Assembly: GCF_020618475.1 (NCBI RefSeq)
Contig: NZ_CP085338.1
Coordinates: 248,001 to 312,000, forward strand
Direction of reading: 5' to 3'
DNA: 64,000 nt
DNA from: Haladaptatus halobius
GTDB lineage: Archaea; Halobacteriota; Halobacteria; Halobacteriales; Haladaptataceae
Part shown: piece by piece, positions 8,622 to 17,278 of the stretch
Layout: every line of letters begins with the position of its first letter
How positions within the stretch are numbered: the first letter of the stretch is position 1
The notes under the pieces: model-generated
The model's database searches: none
What the model was told of the DNA's origin: nothing
The model's input: the letters and a program-made list of their open reading frames with translations, nothing else
Program-made: the position numbers and the translations under genes

Positions 8622-9622
8622 CAATCAAATTGGGCATCCTCTCAACAGCTCACAGCCATAGTGACGCATACGCGGAGGCACTCAAAGCACTCGAGATTGC
8701 AGACCTCGTCGCTGTCGCGGATGAAGACGAAGAGCGTGGCCGAAAGTTTGCAGAGCAACATGATATAGAGTATGGCTCAAGAGCCGAAATTCTTGAACAG
8801 ATCGACGCCGGGATCGTGACCGCCGCAAATGCAAACCATCTCGAATGGACGGAAGCGGCTGCAAAAGCCGGCGTCCACGTACTTTGTGAGAAACCTCTGG
8901 CAACAACTGAAGATAACGCGCGTGCAATGGTTCGCGTTTGCGAGAGTTCAGGTGTCATCCTTGGCGTCGCGATGCCGGTTCGGTTTAGCGAACCCGCTCG
9001 ACAGGCCAAAACGGCAGTTGAAAACGGCGAGATTGGTGAGTTACAGGCTATTATTGGCACTAACATCCTCATGCAAAAAAATGGTGGAGATTGGATGACT
9101 GATCCTGAACGAAGCGGCGGGGGGGCGATCATGGATCACACAGTGCACATAATCGACCTTGCCCGATGGATTACGGGCCAGGAGGTGGCAAATGTCTACG
9201 CCGAATCCGGAACCCGTTTCACCAATATTCCCGTCGAAGATATAGTTGTCCTATCCATGGCGATGCAAGACGGTACGCCGTTGACCCATGATGGATCCTG
9301 GCGACAGCCCAAATCGTGGGACTTCTGGGGAGACGTGACTATGCGATTAATTGGAACGAAGGGTGTGCTCGAGATTGATTGTTTTGACCAGACTCTGACT
9401 CAGACAACGGATATAGGACAAGATCCAGGTATCGATTCTGTTTACTGGGGGACAGATATGAATAAAGAACTCCTACGCGACTTTGTCACTGCTGTCAGTG
9501 CTGGTGAACAACCAGAGATTTCTGGCCAAGAGGGCGTCCGAGAGGTTCAAATTGTCGAAGCAGTTTACGAGTCGGTGGAGTCAAACAATCTGGTGCCGAT
9601 CGAACACAACGGGGATTTCTGA
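8618..9622 (+). CDS. Gfo/Idh/MocA family oxidoreductase
   Basis: A 334-residue oxidoreductase, second gene of the coupled pair. ATG at 8618 (overlapping the previous stop as ATGA) is chosen because it places the first Rossmann strand (KLGILSTAHSHSDAY) at the N-terminus as in its paralog at 1634-2647; the longer open frame upstream overlaps the preceding gene. It shows LCEKPLATT, GVAMPVRFS, SGGGAIMDHTVHIIDLARW, DFWGDVTMRL and DCFDQ. The nucleotide-binding loop lacks the usual second Gly-rich pattern and has STAHSHSD instead, a trait shared only with its paralog, so the two define a subfamily. Confidence 0.9.
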   Translation: MTIKLGILSTAHSHSDAYAEALKALEIADLVAVADEDEERGRKFAEQHDIEYGSRAEILEQIDAGIVTAANANHLEWTEAAAKAGVHVLCEKPLATTEDNARAMVRVCESSGVILGVAMPVRFSEPARQAKTAVENGEIGELQAIIGTNILMQKNGGDWMTDPERSGGGAIMDHTVHIIDLARWITGQEVANVYAESGTRFTNIPVEDIVVLSMAMQDGTPLTHDGSWRQPKSWDFWGDVTMRLIGTKGVLEIDCFDQTLTQTTDIGQDPGIDSVYWGTDMNKELLRDFVTAVSAGEQPEISGQEGVREVQIVEAVYESVESNNLVPIEHNGDF

Positions 9623-9985
9623 ATTAGCCTCATCCTGATGTCGATTACCATTATCCAATCAATAATTAATAACAATATATTCTCTCGCTCTTTGAAGCCG
9701 GAACCGTTTAGGGTTATACAGTTGCAGTTGTCGGTACTGGATCGAATCTGATAAAGTAGACAGCTGGAGAAAGTTTTTTGATAGGATACAAGCATGACCA
9801 AGCGTATGAAGGACTCGACTTATGTAACCTCGCCGCGTGTACAGACATCATCTATAATAATACTGATGAATTTGCTGATGTGTTCGACACTGATGGCAAC
9901 TTATCGTTGTTTACGTACTCGCAAACCGAAGTTATAGTCGCGAGCTAACCCTGTGGGAGACGTAGTGATTCTCTAGTCAGGTTCC
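9623..9985. other. Intergenic region
   Basis: 363 bases between the end of the Gfo/Idh pair and the convergent small membrane protein gene. It is AT-rich at its left part (about 9650-9680). I see no gene, repeat or clear terminator hairpin in it. Confidence 0.5.
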
Positions 9986-10231
9986 TCAGGTGAGCCATTT
10001 CCGAAAATAATCAGGGCCGTAATCAACGATCCAGTACATCAGGTAGTAGAACCCCCCGATGATAAAGAGCGTGATACCAAGGTATTTTAATATGACTGCG
10101 ACCACAAAAAAACCCTGATGTATCGTCGCGGCGAACGCGATGAAGACCGCACTCAGAACGAATAACACCACTCCAATGAGGATTGAACTGGCCAGTCGTG
10201 GATAGACCACTCGATCGATGAGCGCTCTCAT
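9986..10231 (-). CDS. Small two- to three-helix membrane protein
   Basis: An 81-residue protein. After a short basic N-terminus (MRALIDRVVYPRL) come hydrophobic segments at roughly 15-36 and 42-68, ending in a short charged tail. No family is recognised. It is divergent from the sugar ABC transporter ATPase (10528), and another small membrane protein (13173-13406) overlaps the permease gene of the same system, so an accessory role in the importer is possible but unproven. Confidence 0.6.
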   Translation of the reverse strand: MRALIDRVVYPRLASSILIGVVLFVLSAVFIAFAATIHQGFFVVAVILKYLGITLFIIGGFYYLMYWIVDYGPDYFRKWLT

Positions 10232-10527
10232 GCTGCCTCACCGCTGCGAATCTGTCTGGATCGCAAACCGCTGAAATGCCGAAGTATGTCGTATCGGATC
10301 AACCCCATCTCGACCGGTATCATCATTATACGTATTATCGTGATGTAGAAACGTATGTAGTTTTCGCCGATGTATCCATGCAGGCGTCTGGTCCACAAAA
10401 GAGCAGGTCTAATGGCTTACGAACAAGATTAGAATGCGATCATCTTCGCTCCGACCGTCTTCGAAATTGTCCGTATCATTCGAAGAATTTATTTGGGTGG
10501 GCATGTATATCATATGCATCGTTAACA

Positions 10528-11676
10528 ATGGGCAAACTTGAATTAAACAATCTTACGAAAGTGTTCGGCGTCGATGATGACCAGGTTATCGCAGTCAACG
10601 ACCTTAACATCGCGATCGAAGATGGCGAATTTCTGGTACTGGTTGGCCCGTCAGGCTGTGGAAAGTCGACGACGCTTCGTTGCGTGGCGGGTTTGGAGAC
10701 AGTTACCTCCGGTGAGATCATCTTAGACGGGCAGTCAGTTACTAATCAAAAGTCTAAGGAGCGTGATATGGCGATGGTGTTTCAGAACTACGCACTCTAT
10801 CCCCATATGACCGCGCGCGAGAATATGTCGTTCGGATTGAAGATGAGCACCGACCTCTCGAAGGCGAAAATCGACGAGCTCGTCGAAGACACCGCCGAGA
10901 TGATGGGAATCAACGAACTCCTAGAAGATCGTCCAGGCGAGTTGTCGGGGGGCCAGCAACAGCGCGTGGCACTCGGGCGGGCTATCGTTCGCGAGCCAGA
11001 AGTGTTCCTGATGGACGAGCCGTTGTCGAACCTCGACGCCAAACTACGTACGGCTATGCGGACAGAGTTACAAGAACTCCAGCTACGTCTGGGAATCACT
11101 ACCATCTATGTCACCCACGATCAAACAGAGGCAATGACGATGGGCGACCGTATCGCCGTGCTGAACGGCGGTGAGCTCCAGCAAATTGGCACACCTCTCG
11201 AATGTTATCACCAGCCGAATAACCGGTTCGTCGCCGGGTTCATTGGAAGCCCCTCGATGAACTTCTTGGACTGCCATTTAGCGGGCGACACGCTCAGACA
11301 AGACTCTTTCGACTACCAACTTTCGGCTGAAACCGCCGAGCAATTGCGCACCTCTAGTAGCGAGCACGTCACGCTGGGAATTCGCCCGGAGGACATCCAG
11401 CCAGCCGATGCGGAGGACCAAAATGCGGTGACAGTGTCGGTGAACGTAGTAGAGCCACTGGGTGACACCACCTACGTCTATTTCGACTTGGACGATACCC
11501 CCTGCACTGCGAGTGTCTCGGGCGACCTGGCCATCGAAGAAGGCGACCAACTCGAGGTGGTATTCCCCGAAGATTGCATTCATCTCTTCGATGGTGCCAC
11601 CGGTGACGCCGTCAAGAATCGCAAACTGGACAGTACTTCGGATTCCGAGTATTCCTACTCGGGCGAACCGGCTTGA
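10528..11676 (+). CDS. Sugar ABC transporter ATP-binding protein (MsmX/MalK-like)
   Basis: A 382-residue ATPase of the carbohydrate-uptake CUT1 type. Walker A is GPSGCGKST (40-48), the signature LSGGQQQRV (139-147), Walker B FLMDEP (160-165), with a Q-loop in VFQNYALYPHM and the switch His in VTHDQTEAMTMGD. The C-terminal part (about 240-382) is the MalK-type regulatory OB/TOBE domain (LGIRPEDI). ATG at 10528 is chosen because the nucleotide-binding domain begins there; upstream in-frame codons back to 10276 look non-coding. It would energise the permeases at 13403-15265, from which it is separated by an exporter gene on the same strand as itself. One such ATPase may serve several importers. 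Confidence 0.93.
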   Translation: MGKLELNNLTKVFGVDDDQVIAVNDLNIAIEDGEFLVLVGPSGCGKSTTLRCVAGLETVTSGEIILDGQSVTNQKSKERDMAMVFQNYALYPHMTARENMSFGLKMSTDLSKAKIDELVEDTAEMMGINELLEDRPGELSGGQQQRVALGRAIVREPEVFLMDEPLSNLDAKLRTAMRTELQELQLRLGITTIYVTHDQTEAMTMGDRIAVLNGGELQQIGTPLECYHQPNNRFVAGFIGSPSMNFLDCHLAGDTLRQDSFDYQLSAETAEQLRTSSSEHVTLGIRPEDIQPADAEDQNAVTVSVNVVEPLGDTTYVYFDLDDTPCTASVSGDLAIEEGDQLEVVFPEDCIHLFDGATGDAVKNRKLDSTSDSEYSYSGEPA

Positions 11677-11980
11677 GGAAAGTTCCGATCCAACTCCGAC
11701 GATCGTGTTTCTTCGGAAAACATTACATGGTATGCACTAGCGCCAGTCGTCGAACGGTCGCGAGTACCGTTAGTAACGCGAAGGCGACCAATGATTACAC
11801 TGCTGTAGGTTATTGTATTATATATTTGACTGTGGATACGAGTGCAATGAGCGACGCAATCAGGCTCAGTCTTGTCGGTGACGACAGCAGCGCAACACGT
11901 CAGGTTAGCGTGATCTTCGATCCGTCAGTCATCGATTAGAGGACGGTGGAAGAAGTATATTGTGAGCGTGGCAATGGATC
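11677..11980. other. Intergenic region before a gene relic
   Basis: About 300 bases after the ABC ATPase gene. It contains stretches open in the forward direction but no recognisable gene. It leads into the Gfo/Idh C-terminal relic at 11981-12148, so part of it may be decayed remains of the same gene. Confidence 0.4.
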
Positions 11981-12148
11981 GCTGATATATTCAAGATGAG
12001 TAACTTTCTGCGGTGTTTGCGCGGTGGGGAAACACCGTCGGCGACAATTGTCGACGCCAAAAAAGCTGCTGCGATCGTCCTTGATGCAGAGAAGGCCATT
12101 GGTGAGAAGGCAGCTATCGAGAATGACGCGAATTCTGATTTGGTGTAG
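11981..12148 (+). pseudogene. C-terminal relic of a Gfo/Idh oxidoreductase
   Basis: Reading forward gives ADIFKMSNFLRCLRGGE..., then DAKKAAAIVLDAEKAIG... and a stop at 12146-12148. This aligns directly with the C-termini of the intact genes at 20848 (ADYIQMKRFLRCVQGEEE... DAKKSAAIAFGAEKSI) and 25063 (ADYRQMIRFLRCLQGN... DAKKAAAIAIAAQESI). Only the last 50 or so codons survive and no N-terminal part is visible upstream, so it is the tail of a deleted third member of that subfamily. The position next to the ABC importer suggests these enzymes once flanked it. Confidence 0.8.
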
Positions 12149-12240
12149 CGACGGACATCCCACAACCCATCTTCACCAAATGGCTTATTTCCACCACACC
12201 GGTATTATTTTGATTGCGGATTGCAACGGGTAACTTGATC

Positions 12241-13101
12241 ATGGTCGAATGGTGGTTTGTCGTCGCATTCTTAGCTGCCATTTTGAAGACGGCCTACTCA
12301 GTAGTACAGAAACGACTTACCCTCGAATATGACGGTCTCGAACTGAGCTACATCACCTCGATACTTGGTATGCTATTCATGACGCCTATCGGCGTTTGGT
12401 ACCTCTCTCATATCGATATGTCCTTCACCCCGCCGGTGATAATGGCAATCACCATCTCTGGAGTGGCCAATATCTGTGCGATCGTGACATTTCTTACTGC
12501 ACTCAAGCTCGAAGATCTCTCAATCGTGACACCGTTGATGCAATCTACACCAATTGTGGTTGCCATAACTGAACCACTTGTACTAGCTACACACTACGAT
12601 ACCGGGATAGTCCTCGGGAGCGCTGTAGCGGTAGTTGGCGCATATACTTTGTTAAATGACGCAGGTGGCCTAACTGTGCCAATCAAACGGATTACAGACA
12701 AACCTATCTTGCTCGCGCTGACCGCTGCCCTCTTGTTTGCCTCGACTTCCCTCGCCAACCGGTTCGTCACGACCCGGATTCCACCATTATTCTATGCCTT
12801 CTCCATTTACCTGTTTATGGCCATCGGTTTTGTCAGTATCCAGATTTTCCGTGACCGGCACCTACTCACCACGGAACTATTCCGTGGTCGCCTCATACTA
12901 TTGGGAGGGTTGACTGCCCTTCGGACCAGCGTCACATACGTCGCCTTCTCGCTCGCTATTGCTTCACGTGTTTCTATTGTCCTGCAAATTTCTATTTTAC
13001 TAAATGTTCTTGCAGGTGGATTTTTCTTTTCTGAGAAAAATTTGCTTTGGAAATTGGTTGGCACGCTCTGCATCGTTGCCGGCGTCATTCTCACACTATG
13101 A
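12241..13101 (+). CDS. EamA/DMT family transporter
   Basis: A 286-residue integral membrane protein with about ten hydrophobic segments arranged as two EamA repeats (roughly 1-138 and 148-286), typical of the drug/metabolite transporter superfamily. Start at ATG 12241 gives the short N-terminus before TM1 (WWFVVAFLAAILKTAYSVVQKR); the open frame extends nine codons further upstream. Family members export or take up small metabolites. It lies between the ABC ATPase and the ABC permeases, convergent with the latter, so it could export a pathway product. Substrate unknown. Confidence 0.85.
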   Translation: MVEWWFVVAFLAAILKTAYSVVQKRLTLEYDGLELSYITSILGMLFMTPIGVWYLSHIDMSFTPPVIMAITISGVANICAIVTFLTALKLEDLSIVTPLMQSTPIVVAITEPLVLATHYDTGIVLGSAVAVVGAYTLLNDAGGLTVPIKRITDKPILLALTAALLFASTSLANRFVTTRIPPLFYAFSIYLFMAIGFVSIQIFRDRHLLTTELFRGRLILLGGLTALRTSVTYVAFSLAIASRVSIVLQISILLNVLAGGFFFSEKNLLWKLVGTLCIVAGVILTL

Positions 13102-13172
13102 CCTACTTTCGATTTATCGCAGACCTTCGCGGCTTCAAGTACACGAACTACCGGACGCGAACCGCAAAGAGA

Positions 13173-13406
13173 TCAGTGGGGCCATGGACGCCATGGCCAG
13201 AACAGCGCGAGTAGGGTGAACAGAAGCATGACGAACGGTCCTATCCGGAGTATAATTCCGGGATTCATCTCGGTTCGGACGTACCCAAGGTAATACAGCG
13301 CCAACGCAGCAGCCCCAAAGATGATGGCGCCCCCATAGATCGGTTCGTTGATCTCGGACGTTCCGATTTGGAGCACAATGGTGCTGAACGCATTGAGTCC
13401 GATCAT
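13173..13406 (-). CDS. Small membrane protein coupled to ABC permease gene
   Basis: A 77-residue protein with two or three hydrophobic segments (about 25-42 and 50-70) and a Trp/Pro-rich end (FWPWRPWPH). Its ATG overlaps the stop of the permease gene 13403-14308 as ATGA, so it is the fourth, translationally coupled gene of the importer operon. No family recognised. The coupling argues for a role in or with the transporter. It is not visibly homologous to the other small membrane protein at 9986. Confidence 0.7.
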   Translation of the reverse strand: MIGLNAFSTIVLQIGTSEINEPIYGGAIIFGAAALALYYLGYVRTEMNPGIILRIGPFVMLLFTLLALFWPWRPWPH

Positions 13407-14308
13407 GTCCCTTTCGCCCCCGTGAGAGCGATACCTTCGATGAACGTGCGTTGTGCGAGCAGATACGCCACGATCACAGGGAGTGCCGCTAGAATCGTCG
13501 CTGCGAGCACCTGTCCATATGCGTTCTGCGAGTATCGTCCCGTCAGGAACGCCAGACCGACTTGTAGTACGAACATCGAATCCTTACCGGTGATCACTAG
13601 CGGCCACAGGAATGCACCCCAGGAGAATATGAATTGGAAGACGGCGAGTGAAGAGAGTGCAGGTTTCGACATAGGGAGCATGATACGGGTAAAGATCTGT
13701 AGATTGCTACACCCGTCCATGCGTGCCGATTCCAACAGCGAATCGGGAATCGTAAGGAAGTACTGACGCATGTAGAACGCTCCGAACGGGCTAGCGAGGA
13801 ATGGCACTATAATCCCCCAATATGTGTTTACCCAACCGATCGCGGACATTTGGACGTACAATGGCACCATAGTCACCTGAAACGGAATGATCAATAGACC
13901 AATAACAGATAGGTAGAGTACCCGCTTGCCGACGAACTCCCCTTTTGCAAGCGCAAAGCCGATGAGCGAGTCAAGGAGAAGGGTGAGTCCTACGACTCCG
14001 ACCGCGACGATGAGAGTATTGAAGAACCACCGGTCGAGTGGCTGTTGCATCCAGACCATGTAGTAGTTCAGAATTGTCGGGGCTTTTGGGAAGAGGTCCG
14101 CAAAAGACGAGACAACCGTGAATACGTTTCCAGGTCGTTTCGATGACGTGACTATCGCGAAGGCAAACGGAAATAGTGCAATGATACTCGCGATCGTGAG
14201 AATACTATGCGCGATCAACCGCGGCAGTAGATCCTGTTTTGAATCATGTTCGTCTTTCGATTCTCCGTCCGTGTGATCAATCACATCTGTTGGTTGTATT
14301 TCAGCCAT
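13403..14308 (-). CDS. Carbohydrate ABC transporter permease (MalG-like)
   Basis: A 301-residue inner permease with six predicted transmembrane segments. The EAA loop that docks on the ATPase is visible as ESARMDGCSNLQIF...LPMSKP around residues 190-215. A hydrophilic N-terminal extension of about 30 residues precedes TM1, common in haloarchaeal permeases. It follows the MalF-like permease gene with 3 bases between them and overlaps the small membrane gene downstream. Family knowledge gives sugar or oligosaccharide import. Confidence 0.92.
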   Translation of the reverse strand: MAEIQPTDVIDHTDGESKDEHDSKQDLLPRLIAHSILTIASIIALFPFAFAIVTSSKRPGNVFTVVSSFADLFPKAPTILNYYMVWMQQPLDRWFFNTLIVAVGVVGLTLLLDSLIGFALAKGEFVGKRVLYLSVIGLLIIPFQVTMVPLYVQMSAIGWVNTYWGIIVPFLASPFGAFYMRQYFLTIPDSLLESARMDGCSNLQIFTRIMLPMSKPALSSLAVFQFIFSWGAFLWPLVITGKDSMFVLQVGLAFLTGRYSQNAYGQVLAATILAALPVIVAYLLAQRTFIEGIALTGAKGT

Positions 14309-14311
14309 GGT

Positions 14312-15265
14312 TTAATAGTTCACATCATCTTCGAAGTATTGGTTTTGAACAAGACTCAATGCGAAAACAAAGATAAAAAGGATGACACCAACGGCGCTGG
14401 CCAATCCCATTCTGAATTTGCTGAAGCCTAGTTCATAAAAGTAAAACATAATTGAGTACGACGAGTGGACAGGGCCGCCGCCTGTCATAACGAATACCTG
14501 TGTGAAGAACCGGAACGAGAAAATCATGGTAAGGATGACGACGAGGAATGACGTCGGCTTCAACAGTGGGAGCGTGATATATCGGAATTTCTGCCATCGA
14601 TTAGCGCCGTCCATTGTGGCAGCCTCGTAGAACGTGTTTGGGATACCCTTTAACCCAGACAGAAAGATCACCATGTTGAATCCGACATGCTTCCAGATAC
14701 TCATCGCGGTGATGGCAGCCAAAGCGGTGTCTGAGTTGTTTAGCCAGTTTAGCGTAGGCAGCCCTAGCCATCCCAGAAATAGATTCAATACGCCGGAACT
14801 CGGATTGTAGATCCATGTCCAAATTAGCGACACCACAACCCAAGAAGTGACGACCGGAAGGAAGATAGCCGTCGAGTAGAACCTGGTACCTCGGAGGTTC
14901 ATGTCCAATAGTATCGCGAGCCCGAGCGCAATAGGTACGTCAATTAACAGCAGTGACGCTGAATATCCCGTTGTGTTGATGACTGAGTTGATGAAAACTG
15001 GATCGGTTAATAACTCTATGTAATTGTCAAGGCCGACAAACGGATGGATCGTTGCGAGTGGACTCCATTCGAAAAAGCTAATTCCGATAGCGGCGATAAA
15101 CGGAATTAGCAGAAATGACACAGATATGACTACTTTCGGCAGGATAATTAAGTACCACCCAGGGCTGGATTCCTCACCTGTCTGCTGATCAAAATATGAT
15201 TTAAACTTGTTGATGAGTTTGTCGCTAAACCCGTCGTCGTTGATCTCTCTAACTGTCATACTCAC
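14312..15265 (-). CDS. Carbohydrate ABC transporter permease (MalF-like)
   Basis: A 317-residue permease with six predicted transmembrane segments and the EAA loop EAATMDGANRWQKF...LPLLKP near residues 220-245. It pairs with the MalG-like permease immediately downstream to form the membrane channel of a CUT1-type importer. It lies 36 bases after the binding-protein gene, in one operon. An alternative ATG two codons in (15259) cannot be excluded. Confidence 0.92.
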   Translation of the reverse strand: MSMTVREINDDGFSDKLINKFKSYFDQQTGEESSPGWYLIILPKVVISVSFLLIPFIAAIGISFFEWSPLATIHPFVGLDNYIELLTDPVFINSVINTTGYSASLLLIDVPIALGLAILLDMNLRGTRFYSTAIFLPVVTSWVVVSLIWTWIYNPSSGVLNLFLGWLGLPTLNWLNNSDTALAAITAMSIWKHVGFNMVIFLSGLKGIPNTFYEAATMDGANRWQKFRYITLPLLKPTSFLVVILTMIFSFRFFTQVFVMTGGGPVHSSYSIMFYFYELGFSKFRMGLASAVGVILFIFVFALSLVQNQYFEDDVNY

Positions 15266-15301
15266 CTCGGCGCGCTTTGCAGACCAATTTCATTGCTGAG
15301 T

Positions 15302-16558
15302 TTAGGACTCTATCATGCTGTTGATCTCGTTTGCGATACGGTCAAGTACTGGCTGTGGTTTTTGTTTCCCCTGCCAAATTGCTTCGACTTCCGTATGAAC
15401 TAGCGTATACATGTCACCTGCCTTGGGGTGGCGGGGGAAGGCTTTGGTGTTACTGATCTCCTGCTTGATCGTTTGTGCGTTCGGTGTTTTCTTGATAAAC
15501 TTTTTGAAGAAATCCGATTTGTAGATACTTTTCAGTCCGGGGAATCCACCAACGTTCTCAAGTAGGTGCTTTTGAACCCGTTCCGTATTCGCGAATTCGA
15601 GCCACTTGAGCGCCCACTCCGTGTTCCCCTGTTCGGTCGCCAGCAAGAAGTTGCCAGCAGACCAGGAGTGACTGGAGTCGCTGTTCGGTCCCTTTGGCAT
15701 TGGAAGATATCTCCAGTTGGCATCTACTTTATTATTAATATCGGCAAGTTCCCACGAACCGACGTATGCGGCCATAGGGGCTGTTTCACTCGTAAAATCA
15801 TCGACAGGCGTTTGACTTCCTCCTTCGTATCGCATTCTTACTACATTTTTGTCGATAAGACTCTTGATATATTCAGCAGTTTTGACACCATTTTTGTTGT
15901 TAATGATTGCCTTAGTCGGATTTTTGGGGTCGTTGACCCAGTTACCTCCATTGGCCAGCACGAAGTTATCGAATCCCTCTCCACCATCAAGAGACACCCC
16001 GTATTTAAACTCCTTGTTGAGTTCCGTTGCCCACTTCTCGAAGTCGTCCCATGAGGGGACGTAGGTACGTTCAGGGATTTCGAGCCCCGCTTGTTTGAAC
16101 ATTTTCTCGTTGAGGGCCATCAATCTGCAGTCGACATATGTCGGTATGGCATACAGCTTCCCCTCATAGCTCGCATTTTGGGTGGCGGCGTCAATGTAGT
16201 CTTCTGCCTTGAACCCGTGCTCCTCGAGCGGGACTACGATATTCTGATCGGCGAACCGTGGCACCCACAATACCGACGAGTTCATTGTATCTGGAAGGTT
16301 TCCGGCTGAGCCCGCTGAAATGACCTTCGAAACGTAATTCTCGAAGGGGAACTGTTGATAATCAATCTTGACCCCGTGTTTCTTTTCGAACCACGTAGTG
16401 GGCTTCTTATAGTGGTCGCCCCAGTCCCAGTAAGTTATCGAATCCGGCTTGCCACCGCCGCCTCCATCTCCACCTAAACAACCGGCCAAGCCTGCGATAG
16501 CGACTGTTCCACTCGCCTTTAGAATCTTTCGTCGAGAAAGCCCTTCAATTCGGTCCAT
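15302..16558 (-). CDS. Extracellular sugar-binding lipoprotein of ABC importer
   Basis: A 418-residue solute-binding protein, cluster MalE/UgpB type. The N-terminus has a twin-arginine motif (SRRKILK, Arg 9-10) and a lipobox LAGC with Cys27, followed by a Gly-rich tether, so it is exported folded by Tat and lipid-anchored on the outside. The start at 16558 fits this signal; the longer frame to 16573 adds five residues. First gene of a four-gene operon (binding protein, two permeases, small membrane protein). Aromatic-rich segments such as ITYWDWGDHY are typical of sugar-binding clefts. The exact ligand is not readable. Confidence 0.93.
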   Translation of the reverse strand: MDRIEGLSRRKILKASGTVAIAGLAGCLGGDGGGGGKPDSITYWDWGDHYKKPTTWFEKKHGVKIDYQQFPFENYVSKVISAGSAGNLPDTMNSSVLWVPRFADQNIVVPLEEHGFKAEDYIDAATQNASYEGKLYAIPTYVDCRLMALNEKMFKQAGLEIPERTYVPSWDDFEKWATELNKEFKYGVSLDGGEGFDNFVLANGGNWVNDPKNPTKAIINNKNGVKTAEYIKSLIDKNVVRMRYEGGSQTPVDDFTSETAPMAAYVGSWELADINNKVDANWRYLPMPKGPNSDSSHSWSAGNFLLATEQGNTEWALKWLEFANTERVQKHLLENVGGFPGLKSIYKSDFFKKFIKKTPNAQTIKQEISNTKAFPRHPKAGDMYTLVHTEVEAIWQGKQKPQPVLDRIANEINSMIES

Positions 16559-16589
16559 GGTTATAGGTACCACGACTACAATTAACGCC

Positions 16590-16605
16590 TAACATTATAA
16601 TCGTT
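16590..16605 (-). promoter_or_regulatory. Putative TATA box of the sugar importer operon
   Basis: An AT-rich TTATAA-containing box lies about 39 bases upstream of the binding-protein ATG (16558) on the minus strand. It fits a haloarchaeal promoter with a short leader of about 12 bases. Confidence 0.4.
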
Positions 16606-16714
16606 CTCATTCATTATATTGACAGATAAATAGATTTATATATTTAGACGGTGAAAATCAGTCTTGATGATGGAAAAATAGCTCGGTCTATGGATTACAA
16701 ATAAAGGACCAGTA

Positions 16715-17137
16715 AATTAGATACTCTATGAGCTCAGATATTCCAATCGAAGCACGAGGGCAGGACGCTTCGTGGTCCCGGTTCCTCGATTTGCTAGAAT
16801 ACAAGGGGGAGTTGCACAGAACCCATGTCGTTGAAGTAGACGCCCGAGGAACCACGAAAGAGTGCAACCAGTGCAGTGTGGAAACGTCGAAACCACTGTG
16901 GGTACGGGAACACTCGTGTCCGGCGTGCGGCCACACCGAAAACCGGGACTTAAACGCAGCAAAGAACATCCTCGACAGGGGACTCAACAAACTATCTCTT
17001 CATGTAGGGCCAGGACGGTCCGAATCACCGCCTGTGGAGACTGTGCTCCCTGCGTTCGCTCGTCACTCGGGACGGGTGGATGCAAAGCACGTCGTCGAAG
17101 CAGGAAGCCCCGCGGCTTGACCGCGGGGTTCGTTCAC
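16715..17137 (+). mobile_element. 5'-truncated TnpB element 2
   Basis: Remnant of an IS1341-type element: only the 3' third of tnpB and the right-end hairpin (arms around 17108-17114 and 17121-17127, then the gttcac end) remain. The left boundary is not defined and no left-end hairpin is visible. It sits between the divergent promoters of the importer operon and the luciferase-like gene. Confidence 0.7.
16728..17120 (+). pseudogene. tnpB: TnpB C-terminal fragment
   Basis: About 130 residues of a TnpB C-terminus: the segment ASWSRFLDLLEYK, the zinc ribbon (CNQCSVET..KPLWVREHSCPACG) and the last RuvC Asp in NRDLNAAKN. The N-terminal 290 or so residues, including the first two RuvC acidic residues, are missing. 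It ends in a right-end hairpin (about 17104-17137). It most resembles the TnpB at 302-1594. Not catalytically competent, though the retained right end could still give a guide RNA. Confidence 0.85.
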
Positions 17138-17248
17138 CAAGAATCTCCCGATGTGTTGCGCACGAACCAGACCAATTAGAACTCCAGAAAAGCAACCGTA
17201 GACGGAATTCCAGAGTCGAATCTGGGTGAAAAAAGTTTCAACCGTGTG

Positions 17249-17257
17249 TTTATATAA
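17249..17257 (+). promoter_or_regulatory. TATA box for the luciferase-like gene
   Basis: tttatataa centred about 26 bases before the ATG at 17279, the spacing expected for a leaderless haloarchaeal transcript. Confidence 0.5.
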
Positions 17258-17278
17258 TTGATCTTCAAATCTTGAGGT

